64,000 nucleotides of DNA from Aliiglaciecola sp. 3_MG-2023 (lineage in GTDB: Bacteria; Pseudomonadota; Gammaproteobacteria; Enterobacterales; Alteromonadaceae): assembly GCF_030548205.1 (NCBI RefSeq), contig NZ_JAUORV010000002.1, positions 62,001 to 126,000 of the forward strand. Reading direction: 5' to 3'. A program made the translations under genes and the position numbers. A model generated the notes under the pieces. That model did not search any database, was not told the origin of the DNA, and worked only from the letters and a program-made list of their open reading frames with translations. Shown piece by piece: positions 45,523 through 53,872 of the stretch (its first letter is position 1; the number at the start of each line of letters is the position of its first letter).

Positions 45523-46335
45523 CTACTTGCACCTATTGGCTGAAGCTGAATCATAAATTCCACCATTTAAACGAATCGAATTGCTCAACTGACCAGACTC
45601 CCGAAAGGTTCTCCACTGGCGGTTCAAAGCTGGAAGGATGTGCTCTAAGTCTTTATTAATCACAAAAACCAATGACGTATCATGAACAGAACTAGGGGAT
45701 TTATAAAAAGTCTGACCACAAAACTGCGTTTGATTTATAACAGAATTAGCATTGTATTCATTCATCACTGCATAATCGCAACGCCCTTTTAATAACATAT
45801 TGACGATGGTTATTTGTGCGCTTGAATCAACCCGTATTAACTTTCCGTCTGTAAAAGATTGGGTTAAAGAAGGATAAACATAACCTCTTCTCGCGCAAAT
45901 CAGTTTTTGGGAAATTGTAGACAATGAAAAAGGTTGGTTAAATTGCGTTAGAGAATATAAAAAACTTTTATGAAGTAGCAATTCATTACTGAACAAAACC
46001 TCTTCAGGTTCGTTTAACCAAGCTGGACTTGAAAGAAAAATATCTGCTTTTCCCGCTAAAACCAAATGCTCATTTCGAGATCGATTAGAATCTAAAAATA
46101 CTACCTTGAACTTTTCATCTTCTGGAAAACTTGCAAAAAAATCAGGAACGATCCCTTGGTAACGATGACGCTTTTCATCAAAATACAAATAAGGTGGAGC
46201 CCCAGGATCATTTATCGCAAAAACAAGTTTAATTGGCTGCTCTACTCGTTTTACCTCTTGATTCGCGTAGCTACTACTGGAAAATACTAAGCAACCAACA
46301 AATATGACTTTTATGAGATAGTCTAACACTACCAA
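45523..46335 (-). CDS. Periplasmic solute-binding-like protein (family 3 type)
   Basis: 270 residues with a signal peptide (1-24). PIKLVFAINDPGAPPYLYFDEKRHRYQGIVPDFFASF is the start of an SBP family 3 fold, with SRNEHLVLAGKADIFLSSPAWL following; two Cys (KLICARRG and KGRCDYAVM) may form a disulfide. No permease or ATPase genes are near, so it probably works as an independent sensor-type or orphan binding protein. A second, weakly related gene lies 240 bp upstream. Confidence 0.78.
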   Translation of the reverse strand: MVVLDYLIKVIFVGCLVFSSSSYANQEVKRVEQPIKLVFAINDPGAPPYLYFDEKRHRYQGIVPDFFASFPEDEKFKVVFLDSNRSRNEHLVLAGKADIFLSSPAWLNEPEEVLFSNELLLHKSFLYSLTQFNQPFSLSTISQKLICARRGYVYPSLTQSFTDGKLIRVDSSAQITIVNMLLKGRCDYAVMNEYNANSVINQTQFCGQTFYKSPSSVHDTSLVFVINKDLEHILPALNRQWRTFRESGQLSNSIRLNGGIYDSASANRCK

Positions 46336-46572
46336 AACTCCTAACTGCGAAATTTAAAACTTTAATACCAAGTCTTTTATTAAGGCCGTAAGCCAATTCG
46401 AACTAATCAATTATAAACGATTTTGGTAGGGACAGTTTAGGATTTTGACTATCAGGAAGGCTTAAGACGCGGAATTGAACTTCCTAAAACATCCTAGTTT
46501 ATTTATCTGACTGATGAGTTTGAATATCTATTTTATCCTTTATAAATTAATAGATAACTTAATTCCAAAAGG

Positions 46573-47334
46573 TTAGTTCCCGTCGATTTCAGACAAATCT
46601 TGGTATGGCGGTGGCACCCCATATTTCTCATAATATTGATTAATTTTTCCAGTCTTTCGGTATCGCAGCATCACTCGCGCTATATCATCGTAAAAAATAA
46701 TCGCTTTTGATTTTAATGGTATGCTGATGTAGTGATGATTATAAAAACTATCTTCAAAGGTCACTTTGTCGAATCGTCCTTCAAATAATTCACTATTGTG
46801 TGAGGATGATGTAACCACAATATCTATTCTAGCCATATCTAACATTCCCACTAACTGTTCGGTTTTACCCACTAGTGTTAGGGTATTGCTGTCTATTTTT
46901 GCAAAATTTGGCGAGTAAAAGACACCACGAATAGCGCCGATGGATAACTTTTCAAGTTGCTCATAAGAGGTAACATCTTCCGTAATTCGTTTAGATTTAT
47001 AGAAATATAAGGTTCTTTTTTCAACAGCATACTTGATGGGTTTCAAAAACGTTTGACGCTTTTTAGTCATCGAGTGACGAACTAACAGATCAACATTTCC
47101 GCGCTTAGCTTCTTTAGTCGATCTTATCCAAGGCGCGTATACCCAGTCGACATCATGTCCTAATTCACTGAGAACATCTTCTACAAGTTCAGGAAGAATA
47201 CCGATACATTTTTTACCATTAAAATACAAATCAGGTGGATAGTCCCGACAATGGGAAACCAGAGTGTCGGCGAGAACATATGACGGCAAAAAGACCAAAG
47301 ATAGAGTAACCCATACACAAACAGCTATTTTCAT
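46573..47334 (-). CDS. Periplasmic solute-binding-like protein (family 3 type)
   Basis: 253 residues with a signal peptide (1-22). The first lobe starts SHCRDYPPDLYFNGKKCIGILPELVEDVLSELG, with WVYAPWIRSTKEAKRGNVDLLVRHSMTKKR next, as in SBP family 3. The hinge reads KLSIGAIRGVFYSPNFAK. The Cys pair (SHC and KKC) may be bridged. It is an orphan without transporter genes. The terminator of the S10 operon lies about 200 bp upstream, so it needs its own promoter. Confidence 0.78.
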   Translation of the reverse strand: MKIAVCVWVTLSLVFLPSYVLADTLVSHCRDYPPDLYFNGKKCIGILPELVEDVLSELGHDVDWVYAPWIRSTKEAKRGNVDLLVRHSMTKKRQTFLKPIKYAVEKRTLYFYKSKRITEDVTSYEQLEKLSIGAIRGVFYSPNFAKIDSNTLTLVGKTEQLVGMLDMARIDIVVTSSSHNSELFEGRFDKVTFEDSFYNHHYISIPLKSKAIIFYDDIARVMLRYRKTGKINQYYEKYGVPPPYQDLSEIDGN

Positions 47335-47532
47335 AGAAGCATTTTTCAGATAAACACATAATGAGTATAGCCATATTTAAACCTGAGTTTAAATCTATTT
47401 TAGATTTCCCCTCAGGTTTCAATATTGTTGTGCAATTTGTAGATTGGAATGAATTAAGACTGTTTAGTAGTAACCTGCTAGCAGGATTTAGTCATTGTCT
47501 AACAAACGCGAATTGACTTTACGCAGGCACAA

Positions 47533-47558
47533 AAAAGCCGCTCGAAAGAGCGGCTTTT
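47533..47558 (-). terminator. Terminator closing the S10 operon
   Basis: An 11-bp perfect stem AAAAGCCGCTC/GAGCGGCTTTT with a four-base loop and a T-run in the leftward direction, starting about 20 bp after the rpsQ stop. It marks a real operon end, where in E. coli the spc operon would continue. Confidence 0.92.
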
Positions 47559-47578
47559 AATCTATAACTTTCTACAAC

Positions 47579-47839
47579 TTAAATAGCAGTTGCTTTAGTT
47601 ACTACGTCAACCAAGGTCCAGTTTTTAGACTTTGACAAAGGACGACATTCAGTAATAGTTACTACGTCACCTTCGTTACATTGGTTAGTTTCGTCATGGG
47701 CGTGAAGTTTAGTAGAACGCTTTTGGAACTTCCCATAAATAGGATGTTTTACGAAACGTTCAACAACAACTGTAATGGTTTTATCCATTTTGTTGCTTAC
47801 CACACGACCGCGAACTGTACGAATTTGTTGTTCAGTCAT
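47579..47839 (-). CDS. rpsQ: 30S ribosomal protein S17
   Basis: 86 residues, close to the usual 84. [44 protein letters not shown] and [18 protein letters not shown] match S17. It is a primary 16S rRNA binder of the small subunit. Its start overlaps the rpmC stop by one base (TAATG), and it is the last gene of the S10 operon, followed by a terminator rather than rplN. Confidence 0.98.
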   Translation of the reverse strand: MTEQQIRTVRGRVVSNKMDKTITVVVERFVKHPIYGKFQKRSTKLHAHDETNQCNEGDVVTITECRPLSKSKNWTLVDVVTKATAI

Positions 47840-48027
47840 TAGCTATCAGCCTTTTCAGTCAGAATGGTTTTAACACGCGCAATGTTACGACGCACTTTAC
47901 GTAGCTGGTCAGTCTTTTCCAACTGTCCAGTGCTGTGCTGCATACGTAGGTTAAATTGTTCGCGAAGAAGGTTTAACAACTCTGCGTTCAATTCTTCTAC
48001 GTTTTTGGCTTTCAGTTCAGCTTTCAT
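47839..48027 (-). CDS. rpmC: 50S ribosomal protein L29
   Basis: 62 residues. [51 protein letters not shown] is the standard L29 helical hairpin, which sits near the peptide exit tunnel. It shares single-base stop/start overlaps with rplP before it and rpsQ after it, indicating tight translational coupling. Confidence 0.98.
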   Translation of the reverse strand: MKAELKAKNVEELNAELLNLLREQFNLRMQHSTGQLEKTDQLRKVRRNIARVKTILTEKADS

Positions 48028-48440
48028 TACATCACCGTCCGAGTTACAAAGGTTGTCTTAAATGGCAATTTAGCCGCTGCCAATTCAAACGCTTCGCGAG
48101 CCAATGATTCTGGAACACCTTCCATCTCATATAACACACGGCCTGGTTGAATTTGGCATACCCAGTACTCAACGTTACCTTTACCTTTACCTTGACGCAC
48201 TTCTAGAGGCTTCTCAGTAATTGGCTTGTCAGGGAAAACTCGAATCCAAATTTTACCTTGACGTTTAACGTGACGAGTCATAGCACGACGGGCTGCTTCA
48301 ATTTGACGTGCAGTCATACGACCACGGCCAATTGATTTCAATCCGTAAGTACCAAAGCTAACTTTGCCGCCCGCAACTGCCATGCCGCGGTTGCGACCTT
48401 TATGCATTTTGCGGAATTTCATACGTTTAGGTTGTAACAT
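48027..48440 (-). CDS. rplP: 50S ribosomal protein L16
   Basis: 137 residues. [21 protein letters not shown] at the start and [51 protein letters not shown] identify L16, which organises tRNA sites near the peptidyl-transferase centre. The Arg hydroxylated by YcfD in E. coli falls in a conserved RGRMTARQ-type stretch. It overlaps rpmC by one base. Confidence 0.98.
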   Translation of the reverse strand: MLQPKRMKFRKMHKGRNRGMAVAGGKVSFGTYGLKSIGRGRMTARQIEAARRAMTRHVKRQGKIWIRVFPDKPITEKPLEVRQGKGKGNVEYWVCQIQPGRVLYEMEGVPESLAREAFELAAAKLPFKTTFVTRTVM

Positions 48441-48445
48441 AATTA

Positions 48446-49147
48446 TTAGCCCTCACGCTTAGCAGAACGGCCTTTCTTCTTAGGTGCTTGAGCAGGTTGC
48501 TCTTGCGTAAGAGGCAATCCGCCTAGTACTTCACCTTTGAAGATCCAAACTTTTACGCCAATGATGCCGTAAGTAGTCAAAGCTTCTGAAGTTGCATAAT
48601 CGATGTCAGCACGGAAAGTGTGTAGTGGTACACGACCTTCACGATACCATTCTGAACGTGCAATCTCTGCTCCGCCCAAACGACCGCTTACTTCAACCTT
48701 GATACCTTTAGCGCCAAGACGCATTGCATTCTGTACAGCACGCTTCATAGCACGACGGAACATTACACGACGTTCTAATTGGCTAGAAATACTGTCAGCA
48801 ACAAGCTGGCCATCTAGTTCAGGTTTACGCACTTCAGCAATATTGATCTGAGCTGGCACACCGGCTAGCTTAGAAACAAACTTGCGAAGTTTCTCTACAT
48901 CTTCACCTTTCTTACCGATTACAACACCAGGGCGAGCTGTGTGAATAGTCACACGAATACTTTTTGCTGGGCGTTCGATAACGATTTTCGATAGAGACGC
49001 GTTTTTCAATTCTTTAGTCAGGTATTTACGTACCTGGTGATCATTAAACAGGTTGTCTGCATATTCCGCTGTGTTAGCGTACCAAGTAGACGTCCATGGT
49101 TTGCTGATACCCAGGCGTATACCTGTAGGATGTACCTTCTGTCCCAT
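48446..49147 (-). CDS. rpsC: 30S ribosomal protein S3
   Basis: 233 residues. [18 protein letters not shown] opens the protein and the KH domain contains [19 protein letters not shown]3 forms part of the mRNA entry channel. The C-terminal tail is basic with Pro/Gln ([19 protein letters not shown]), a common variable end. It is 5 bp before rplP. Confidence 0.98.
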   Translation of the reverse strand: MGQKVHPTGIRLGISKPWTSTWYANTAEYADNLFNDHQVRKYLTKELKNASLSKIVIERPAKSIRVTIHTARPGVVIGKKGEDVEKLRKFVSKLAGVPAQINIAEVRKPELDGQLVADSISSQLERRVMFRRAMKRAVQNAMRLGAKGIKVEVSGRLGGAEIARSEWYREGRVPLHTFRADIDYATSEALTTYGIIGVKVWIFKGEVLGGLPLTQEQPAQAPKKKGRSAKREG

Positions 49148-49157
49148 TTCTAATCTC

Positions 49158-49487
49158 CTAGTCCGCTACTACAACAGTGATATGACTGCTGCGTTTAAAG
49201 ATACGATCAGCTCGGCCTTTGGCTCGTGGCTTGATACGCTTCATAGTTGGGCCTTCATCAACGAAGATTTTTGCGACAGTCAACTCATCGATGTCTGCGC
49301 CTTCATTGTGTTCAGCGTTCGCAATCGCAGACTCTAGTACTTTTTTGACTAGAGCAGCACTTTTCTTCGGACTATAAGTCAGAACTTCAAGCGCCTTTTC
49401 AACGTGTAAACCGCGAATTTGATCTGCAACCAAGCGTGCTTTCTGAGCCGAAGAACGGGCAAAACGATGTTTAGCTAAAGCTTCCAT
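49158..49487 (-). CDS. rplV: 50S ribosomal protein L22
   Basis: 109 residues, normal length. [51 protein letters not shown] and the tunnel hairpin ([21 protein letters not shown]) are typical. L22 lines the exit tunnel; changes in this hairpin are a known source of macrolide tolerance, but the sequence here shows the usual pattern. Confidence 0.98.
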   Translation of the reverse strand: MEALAKHRFARSSAQKARLVADQIRGLHVEKALEVLTYSPKKSAALVKKVLESAIANAEHNEGADIDELTVAKIFVDEGPTMKRIKPRAKGRADRIFKRSSHITVVVAD

Positions 49488-49498
49488 AATTTTTCCTC

Positions 49499-49774
49499 TT
49501 ATCTCTTCGCTTTCTTATCCGCGACATGGCCGCGGTAAGTACGCGTTGGAGCAAATTCGCCCAACTTATGGCCAACCATTTCGTCAGAGACGAAAACAGG
49601 TACGTGCTGGCGACCGTTATGGACCGCAATGGTCAACCCAATCATATCTGGGATGATCATGGAGCGACGAGACCAAGTCTTAATTGGTTTCTTTTCGCCC
49701 TTTTCCACTGCAGCCTCTACCTTCTTCAGCAAGTGCAGGTCAATAAATGGACCTTTCTTGAGAGAACGTGGCAT
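49499..49774 (-). CDS. rpsS: 30S ribosomal protein S19
   Basis: 91 residues. [22 protein letters not shown] and [50 protein letters not shown] are the standard S19 sequence. It sits in the head of the small subunit near the A-site tRNA. It lies 11 bp before rplV. Confidence 0.98.
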   Translation of the reverse strand: MPRSLKKGPFIDLHLLKKVEAAVEKGEKKPIKTWSRRSMIIPDMIGLTIAVHNGRQHVPVFVSDEMVGHKLGEFAPTRTYRGHVADKKAKR

Positions 49775-49789
49775 GGTGAATCCTCGCTG

Positions 49790-50614
49790 TTACTTGTTAC
49801 GACGACGTACGATAAGTTTATCGGTACGCTTGTTACTACGGGTTTTCTTACCCTTAGTTGGTACACCCCAAGGTGAAACTGGATGACGGCCACCAGAGGT
49901 ACGACCTTCACCACCACCATGTGGGTGATCTACTGGGTTCATGGCTACACCACGAACTGTTGGACGCACACCGCGCCAACGTGTTGCACCAGCTTTACCT
50001 AGTGAACGTAGCATATGTTCAGCGTTACCCACTTCACCAATGGTGGCGCGGCAATCAGCTAAAACACGGCGTACTTCACCAGAACGTAGACGAAGTGTTA
50101 CATAACCTTCGGCACGCGCTAATATTTGTGCATATTGACCTGCAGAACGAGCAATTTGAGCACCTTTACCAGGCTTCATCTCAATAGCGTGTACAGTTGT
50201 ACCTACTGGGATGTTACGCATTGGCATGGCGTTACCCGCTTTGATTGGCGCATCAGAACCAGACTGCAAAGCTTGTCCAGCTTGAGCACCTTTCGGAGCA
50301 AGAATATAACGACGCTCACCATCAGCATAAAGCACAAGTGCAATATTAGCTGAACGGTTAGGATCGTATTCCAAACGTTCAATTTTGGCTGGAATGCCGT
50401 CTTTGTTACGTTTGAAGTCAATTATACGATAATGCTGTTTGTGACCACCACCAATGTGACGCACAGTAATGCGACCATTGTTGTTACGACCACCAGACTT
50501 GCTGTTTTTCTCAAGTAGTGGTGCGTAAGGTGCGCCTTTATGTAGGTCAGGATTTGTAACCTGAACTACGTGACGACGACCTGCAGAAGTCGGCTTAGCT
50601 TTTAATAATGGCAT
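49790..50614 (-). CDS. rplB: 50S ribosomal protein L2
   Basis: 274 residues, matching the family length. [21 protein letters not shown] opens it, and [68 protein letters not shown] and [26 protein letters not shown] (the His of the HGGG motif) are diagnostic. L2 supports subunit association and the peptidyl-transferase centre. Confidence 0.98.
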   Translation of the reverse strand: MPLLKAKPTSAGRRHVVQVTNPDLHKGAPYAPLLEKNSKSGGRNNNGRITVRHIGGGHKQHYRIIDFKRNKDGIPAKIERLEYDPNRSANIALVLYADGERRYILAPKGAQAGQALQSGSDAPIKAGNAMPMRNIPVGTTVHAIEMKPGKGAQIARSAGQYAQILARAEGYVTLRLRSGEVRRVLADCRATIGEVGNAEHMLRSLGKAGATRWRGVRPTVRGVAMNPVDHPHGGGEGRTSGGRHPVSPWGVPTKGKKTRSNKRTDKLIVRRRNK

Positions 50615-50628
50615 ATCAAATCCCCTTC

Positions 50629-50931
50629 TTAAGCTTCGCCACCGACGAAGTCGATGTCTTGACCTTCTTTAAGCACAACATATGCTTTTTTCCAGTCGTT
50701 ACGCTTACCAAAAGACTGACCGTGACGCTTGGTTTTACCCTTCACGTTTAAGGTACGAACACTGCTAACTTCAACTTCAAACAGTTTTTCAACTGCCGCT
50801 TTGATTTCAGCTTTGTTTGCGTCTTTTACGACTTTGAAAACAACAGCGTTGTTGCCTTCAGCAGCCATGGTTGATTTTTCAGAAACATGCGGTGCTAAAA
50901 GCACCTTAAGTAAACGCTCTTCAGAGATCAT
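50629..50931 (-). CDS. rplW: 50S ribosomal protein L23
   Basis: 100 residues. [21 protein letters not shown] and [26 protein letters not shown] are typical. L23 is the docking site at the tunnel exit for trigger factor and SRP. Its start overlaps the rplD stop by 4 bp (ATGA). Confidence 0.98.
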   Translation of the reverse strand: MISEERLLKVLLAPHVSEKSTMAAEGNNAVVFKVVKDANKAEIKAAVEKLFEVEVSSVRTLNVKGKTKRHGQSFGKRNDWKKAYVVLKEGQDIDFVGGEA

Positions 50932-51536
50932 GCTAACGACTCCTCTAGCTGTTTAACTGCATCGGCAGTGATTAACACTTTTTCGAATGCAATTAAGCTT
51001 ACTGGGTCAATGCCTTGAACATCACGTACGTCAACTTTATATAAGTTACGAGCAGCTAAGAACAAGTTCTCTTCTACTTCAGACGTTACGATTAACACGT
51101 CGTTAAGCTCAAGTTCGTCAAGCTTAGCAATCAATGCTTTTGTTTTAGGTGCATCAACACCAAATTTTTCTACCACAATCAAACGATCTTGACGTACCAA
51201 TTCAGAAAGGATGCTACGGATAGCTCCACGGTACATCTTTTTGTTCACTTTTTGACTGTGATCTTGAGGTTTGGCTGCAAACGCACGACCACCACCAACC
51301 CAAATTGGGCTGCGGATTGTACCAGCACGGGCACGACCTGTACCTTTTTGACGCCAAGGCTTCTTGCCACCGCCTCTAACTTCAGAGCGTGTTTTTTGTG
51401 CTTTAGAACCCTGACGGGCACCTGCACCGTAAGCCACTACTACTTGGTGTACTAGCGCTTCGTTAAAATCACGTCCAAAGGTTGCTTCGGAGACTTCAAG
51501 AGCGCTATTCGCGTCTTTCAATACTAATTCCATCAC
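50928..51536 (-). CDS. rplD: 50S ribosomal protein L4
   Basis: 202 residues. The extended loop with [34 protein letters not shown] is diagnostic and reaches into the exit tunnel. In E. coli, free L4 binds the S10 leader and stops transcription and translation of this operon; the hairpin and T-run upstream of rpsJ in this window suggest the same feedback works here. Confidence 0.98.
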   Translation of the reverse strand: MMELVLKDANSALEVSEATFGRDFNEALVHQVVVAYGAGARQGSKAQKTRSEVRGGGKKPWRQKGTGRARAGTIRSPIWVGGGRAFAAKPQDHSQKVNKKMYRGAIRSILSELVRQDRLIVVEKFGVDAPKTKALIAKLDELELNDVLIVTSEVEENLFLAARNLYKVDVRDVQGIDPVSLIAFEKVLITADAVKQLEESLA

Positions 51537-51550
51537 TTAACTCCCAGACG

Positions 51551-52189
51551 TTACGCTTTAACTGCAGGCTTGACGATAACGTCACTGCCTGGAGCACCAG
51601 GTACTGCACCTTTGATTAGAAGAAGGTTGTTCTCTGCGTCAACACGGACTAGTTCCAAAGATTGAGTAGTCACAGCTTTATTGCCTAATTGGCCAGCCAT
51701 TTTCTTCCCTTTGAAAACTTTACCTGGGGATTGGTTTTGACCAATCGAACCAGGAGCACGGTGAGACAAAGAGTTACCATGTGTCATACGTTGGTGACTA
51801 AAGTTCCAACGTTTGATAGCACCGGCAAAACCTTTACCTTTAGAAGTTCCAGCAACATCAACTTTGGTAGCTTCAGTAAAAATTTCAACAGTAATTTCAC
51901 TGCCTACTTCGATACCTTCACCTTCGTTGTTATCTAAACGAAACTCCCATAAACCACGGCCTGCTTCCACGCCAGCTTTAGCAAAATGACCTGCTGCAGC
52001 TTTATTTACGCGGTTTGCTTTTTTATCACCAGCGGTTACTTGTAGCGCGCGATACCCATCTGTTTCATCAGTACGTAACTGAGTCACACGGTTTGGGGTC
52101 GCTTCTATAACAGTCACAGGAATTGAAATACCATCTTCAGTGAAGATGCGAGTCATTCCTACTTTACGACCGATAAGACCAATCGCCAT
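51551..52189 (-). CDS. rplC: 50S ribosomal protein L3
   Basis: 212 residues. [20 protein letters not shown] and the central [57 protein letters not shown] are L3 signatures; the Gln in GQNQSPG is the residue methylated by PrmB in E. coli. L3 shapes the peptidyl-transferase centre. It lies 18 bp after rpsJ. Confidence 0.98.
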   Translation of the reverse strand: MAIGLIGRKVGMTRIFTEDGISIPVTVIEATPNRVTQLRTDETDGYRALQVTAGDKKANRVNKAAAGHFAKAGVEAGRGLWEFRLDNNEGEGIEVGSEITVEIFTEATKVDVAGTSKGKGFAGAIKRWNFSHQRMTHGNSLSHRAPGSIGQNQSPGKVFKGKKMAGQLGNKAVTTQSLELVRVDAENNLLLIKGAVPGAPGSDVIVKPAVKA

Positions 52190-52207
52190 TGTTAAAACCC
52201 TCTCTTG

Positions 52208-52522
<315 letters not shown>

Positions 52523-52542
52523 TTAAGCTCCAATCGAAAGAA

Positions 52543-52616
52543 CAAAAAAAACCATCCACACCAACCTTTCATTAGGTGGGAGGATGCATGTAAACCGATG
52601 ACCCACAATTGGGGTC
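52543..52616 (-). promoter_or_regulatory. S10 leader: L4-type attenuator hairpin
   Basis: In the leftward transcript an imperfect stem (CATCC...GGATG, 52553-52586, with inner CCACC/GGTTGG pairing) is followed by eight U (52544-52551), only about 25 nt before the rpsJ start. A second hairpin (GACCC/GGGTC, 52600-52616) lies just upstream. This arrangement corresponds to the S10 leader of gammaproteobacteria, where L4 with NusA causes premature termination. Leader length from the predicted start site is about 190 nt, near the E. coli value (about 170). Confidence 0.75.
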
Positions 52617-52713
52617 TTGTTCATAATATTTCGGCGTTCCCGCAAATTAATCTCTTTCGCTATTAATTATTGTTAGAACCGAAATCACTACCCATCAGGG
52701 CAAGTGGGCGCGA

Positions 52714-52741
52714 ATTATACATGTGTACGGAATTAATGCAA
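52714..52741 (-). promoter_or_regulatory. Promoter of the S10 operon
   Basis: Read leftward: TTGCAT (-35, 52736-52741), a 16-bp spacer, and a perfect TATAAT (-10, 52714-52719). It is followed by a GC-rich stretch (TCGCGCCC), reminiscent of the discriminator of stringently controlled promoters. The transcript should start near 52707. Confidence 0.75.
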
Positions 52742-52975
52742 CGCCTATTACTAATTAAATGCAAGTTTATAAGGTTAAATTATAAACACAACAGAAAACC
52801 CCTCTTAAAACAATAAAAAACTGTACCAAGGAACAGGTGTATTTTAGTTACCATTTCACTAACCTTTTGATATTGCTTAGGCGCAAAGATGGTTACAAGG
52901 CCCAAAGCAATAAAAACGTTCTTTAGCTGTGCATTAGTAAAGGACAGTATTTTTTTAATCAAAAGGAATTCGCAA

Positions 52976-53143
52976 ATGCGAGAATTGAATGAAATGCAAT
53001 TAGAAGAAGTAAATGGTGGCGTCGCTCCTTTAATAGTAGCTTTTGGGGCTGGTATGAGTGCTGTTGGTTATATCAATAGTTTGCCTGGTCTTATGTCATT
53101 CGGTAGAGGACTAGGTTTCGGTTGGTATGATGCAACTCATTAA
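52976..53143 (+). CDS. Double-glycine leader peptide 1 (putative bacteriocin-like precursor)
   Basis: 55 residues from ATG 52976, set by AAGGA 8 bp upstream. A longer frame exists upstream but would bury the leader. The leader MRELNEMQLEEVNGG matches the double-glycine consensus (M-R-E-L, hydrophobics at -12, -7 and -4, GG at -2/-1) cut by C39-peptidase ABC exporters. The predicted mature 40-residue peptide (VAPLIVAFGAGMSAVG...SFGRGLGFGW) is hydrophobic with small-residue and glycine-zipper patterns. It could be a microcin, a class II bacteriocin or a signal peptide. No C39 transporter is in the window. It is divergent from S10 in AT-rich DNA. Confidence 0.75.
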   Translation: MRELNEMQLEEVNGGVAPLIVAFGAGMSAVGYINSLPGLMSFGRGLGFGWYDATH

Positions 53144-53160
53144 TCATCAAGGGGCTTTAC

Positions 53161-53316
53161 ATGATTGAATTAAATAACAAAGAACTAATAGAAATATCCG
53201 GTGGTATGCCTGATAACGAGGTCGCAGGTTATGCGATAGGTTATGGCGTTGGTTATGTATTTAGTGGTAAAGCTGGTTATCAATTAGGTATTTCGATATA
53301 CGAGTTTTTTCACTAA
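53161..53316 (+). CDS. Double-glycine leader peptide 2 (partner peptide)
   Basis: 51 codons from ATG 53161 with AAGGGG 6 bp upstream, 17 bp after peptide 1. The leader MIELNNKELIEISGG is again a clear double-glycine type. The 36-residue core is Gly/Tyr-rich (AGYAIGYGVGYVFSGKAGYQLG) with several GxxxG motifs, which in two-peptide (class IIb) bacteriocins mediate helix pairing. Tandem location and equal length with peptide 1 suggest that they act together. It is followed by a terminator at 53330. Confidence 0.75.
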   Translation: MIELNNKELIEISGGMPDNEVAGYAIGYGVGYVFSGKAGYQLGISIYEFFH

Positions 53317-53329
53317 GTTAACTCAAGCT

Positions 53330-53352
53330 AAAGGGGTGTAATCCCCTTTTTT
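53330..53352 (+). terminator. Terminator after the two double-glycine peptides
   Basis: AAAGGGG and CCCCTTT pair around a six-base loop, with six T immediately after the stem's Cs. It lies 14 bp after the peptide 2 stop. Because it is short, part of the transcription may read through into the small membrane genes. Confidence 0.85.
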
Positions 53353-53381
53353 CTCTTTAATTTAAAAGGTGAGGAAAAACA

Positions 53382-53573
53382 ATGAACCGCAAATTTGTCA
53401 TATTCACTAATAGTATTTTATTTTTAATGATAGCAACCAATCTCTGGAGTGCTACATATAATTGGATCGTCAATGATATTAATATGTCGACCAACCCCAG
53501 TTTGCAAACCGCTCTGTTATACATTATTTGCGGTTTTCTTTTTAACCAACATGATGCAGTAAAGAAAACTTAA
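53382..53573 (+). CDS. Small two-helix membrane protein A (possible immunity protein)
   Basis: 63 residues preceded by AAAGGTGAGG, a strong ribosome site. Two membrane helices (about 4-24 and 42-57) are separated by a polar loop with an acidic end (WIVNDINMSTNPSL), and the tail is Asn-Gln-His-Asp plus Lys. It is clearly paralogous to the next gene (shared pattern FxN, NP, a hydrophobic helix, then FLFNQ). Location behind a two-peptide bacteriocin-like pair and the size suit a bacteriocin immunity protein, but the family is not recognised. Confidence 0.65.
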   Translation: MNRKFVIFTNSILFLMIATNLWSATYNWIVNDINMSTNPSLQTALLYIICGFLFNQHDAVKKT

Positions 53574-53597
53574 ATACGACACAAAGGAGGCTAAACA

Positions 53598-53810
53598 ATG
53601 GACCCTAAACTAATCACATTTATAAACTGGACGTTTTATATTTCAATAGCTTTTGCCTTGATTCAAGTTATAGGGAGTTGGTTAGAGGATGGCACCGACA
53701 TTCTTGGAAATCCAGTGATGCATAGTGCAATGTTATTAATCATTATGAGCTTTTTATTCAACCAAAGTGTAAAACCAAACGAGTCCGAAGAAAAGCAATC
53801 TAAATCTTAG
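53598..53810 (+). CDS. Small two-helix membrane protein B (paralogue of A)
   Basis: 70 residues preceded by a near-perfect ribosome site (AAAGGAGG). Two membrane helices (about 6-26 and 42-57) surround SWLEDGTDILGNPVMH, and FLFNQS begins a charged tail (KPNESEEKQSKS). It aligns with protein A over some 50 residues, for example NPxxxxAxLxIIxxFLFNQ, indicating tandem duplication. One copy per peptide would fit a two-peptide toxin with dual immunity, though this is inferred from arrangement. Confidence 0.65.
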   Translation: MDPKLITFINWTFYISIAFALIQVIGSWLEDGTDILGNPVMHSAMLLIIMSFLFNQSVKPNESEEKQSKS

Positions 53811-53872
53811 GTTTTGTTAATGATTACACTCAGTTATAGTTAGGGAATAAGTAATGACACTGACCGTAGTAG

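Noticed and set aside
49526-50353. Several rightward frames inside the ribosomal cluster
   Set aside because: They lie opposite highly conserved rpsS and rplB and are shadows.
52889-52975. Longer N-terminus of double-glycine peptide 1
   Set aside because: It would bury the leader, and the ribosome site is directly before ATG 52976.
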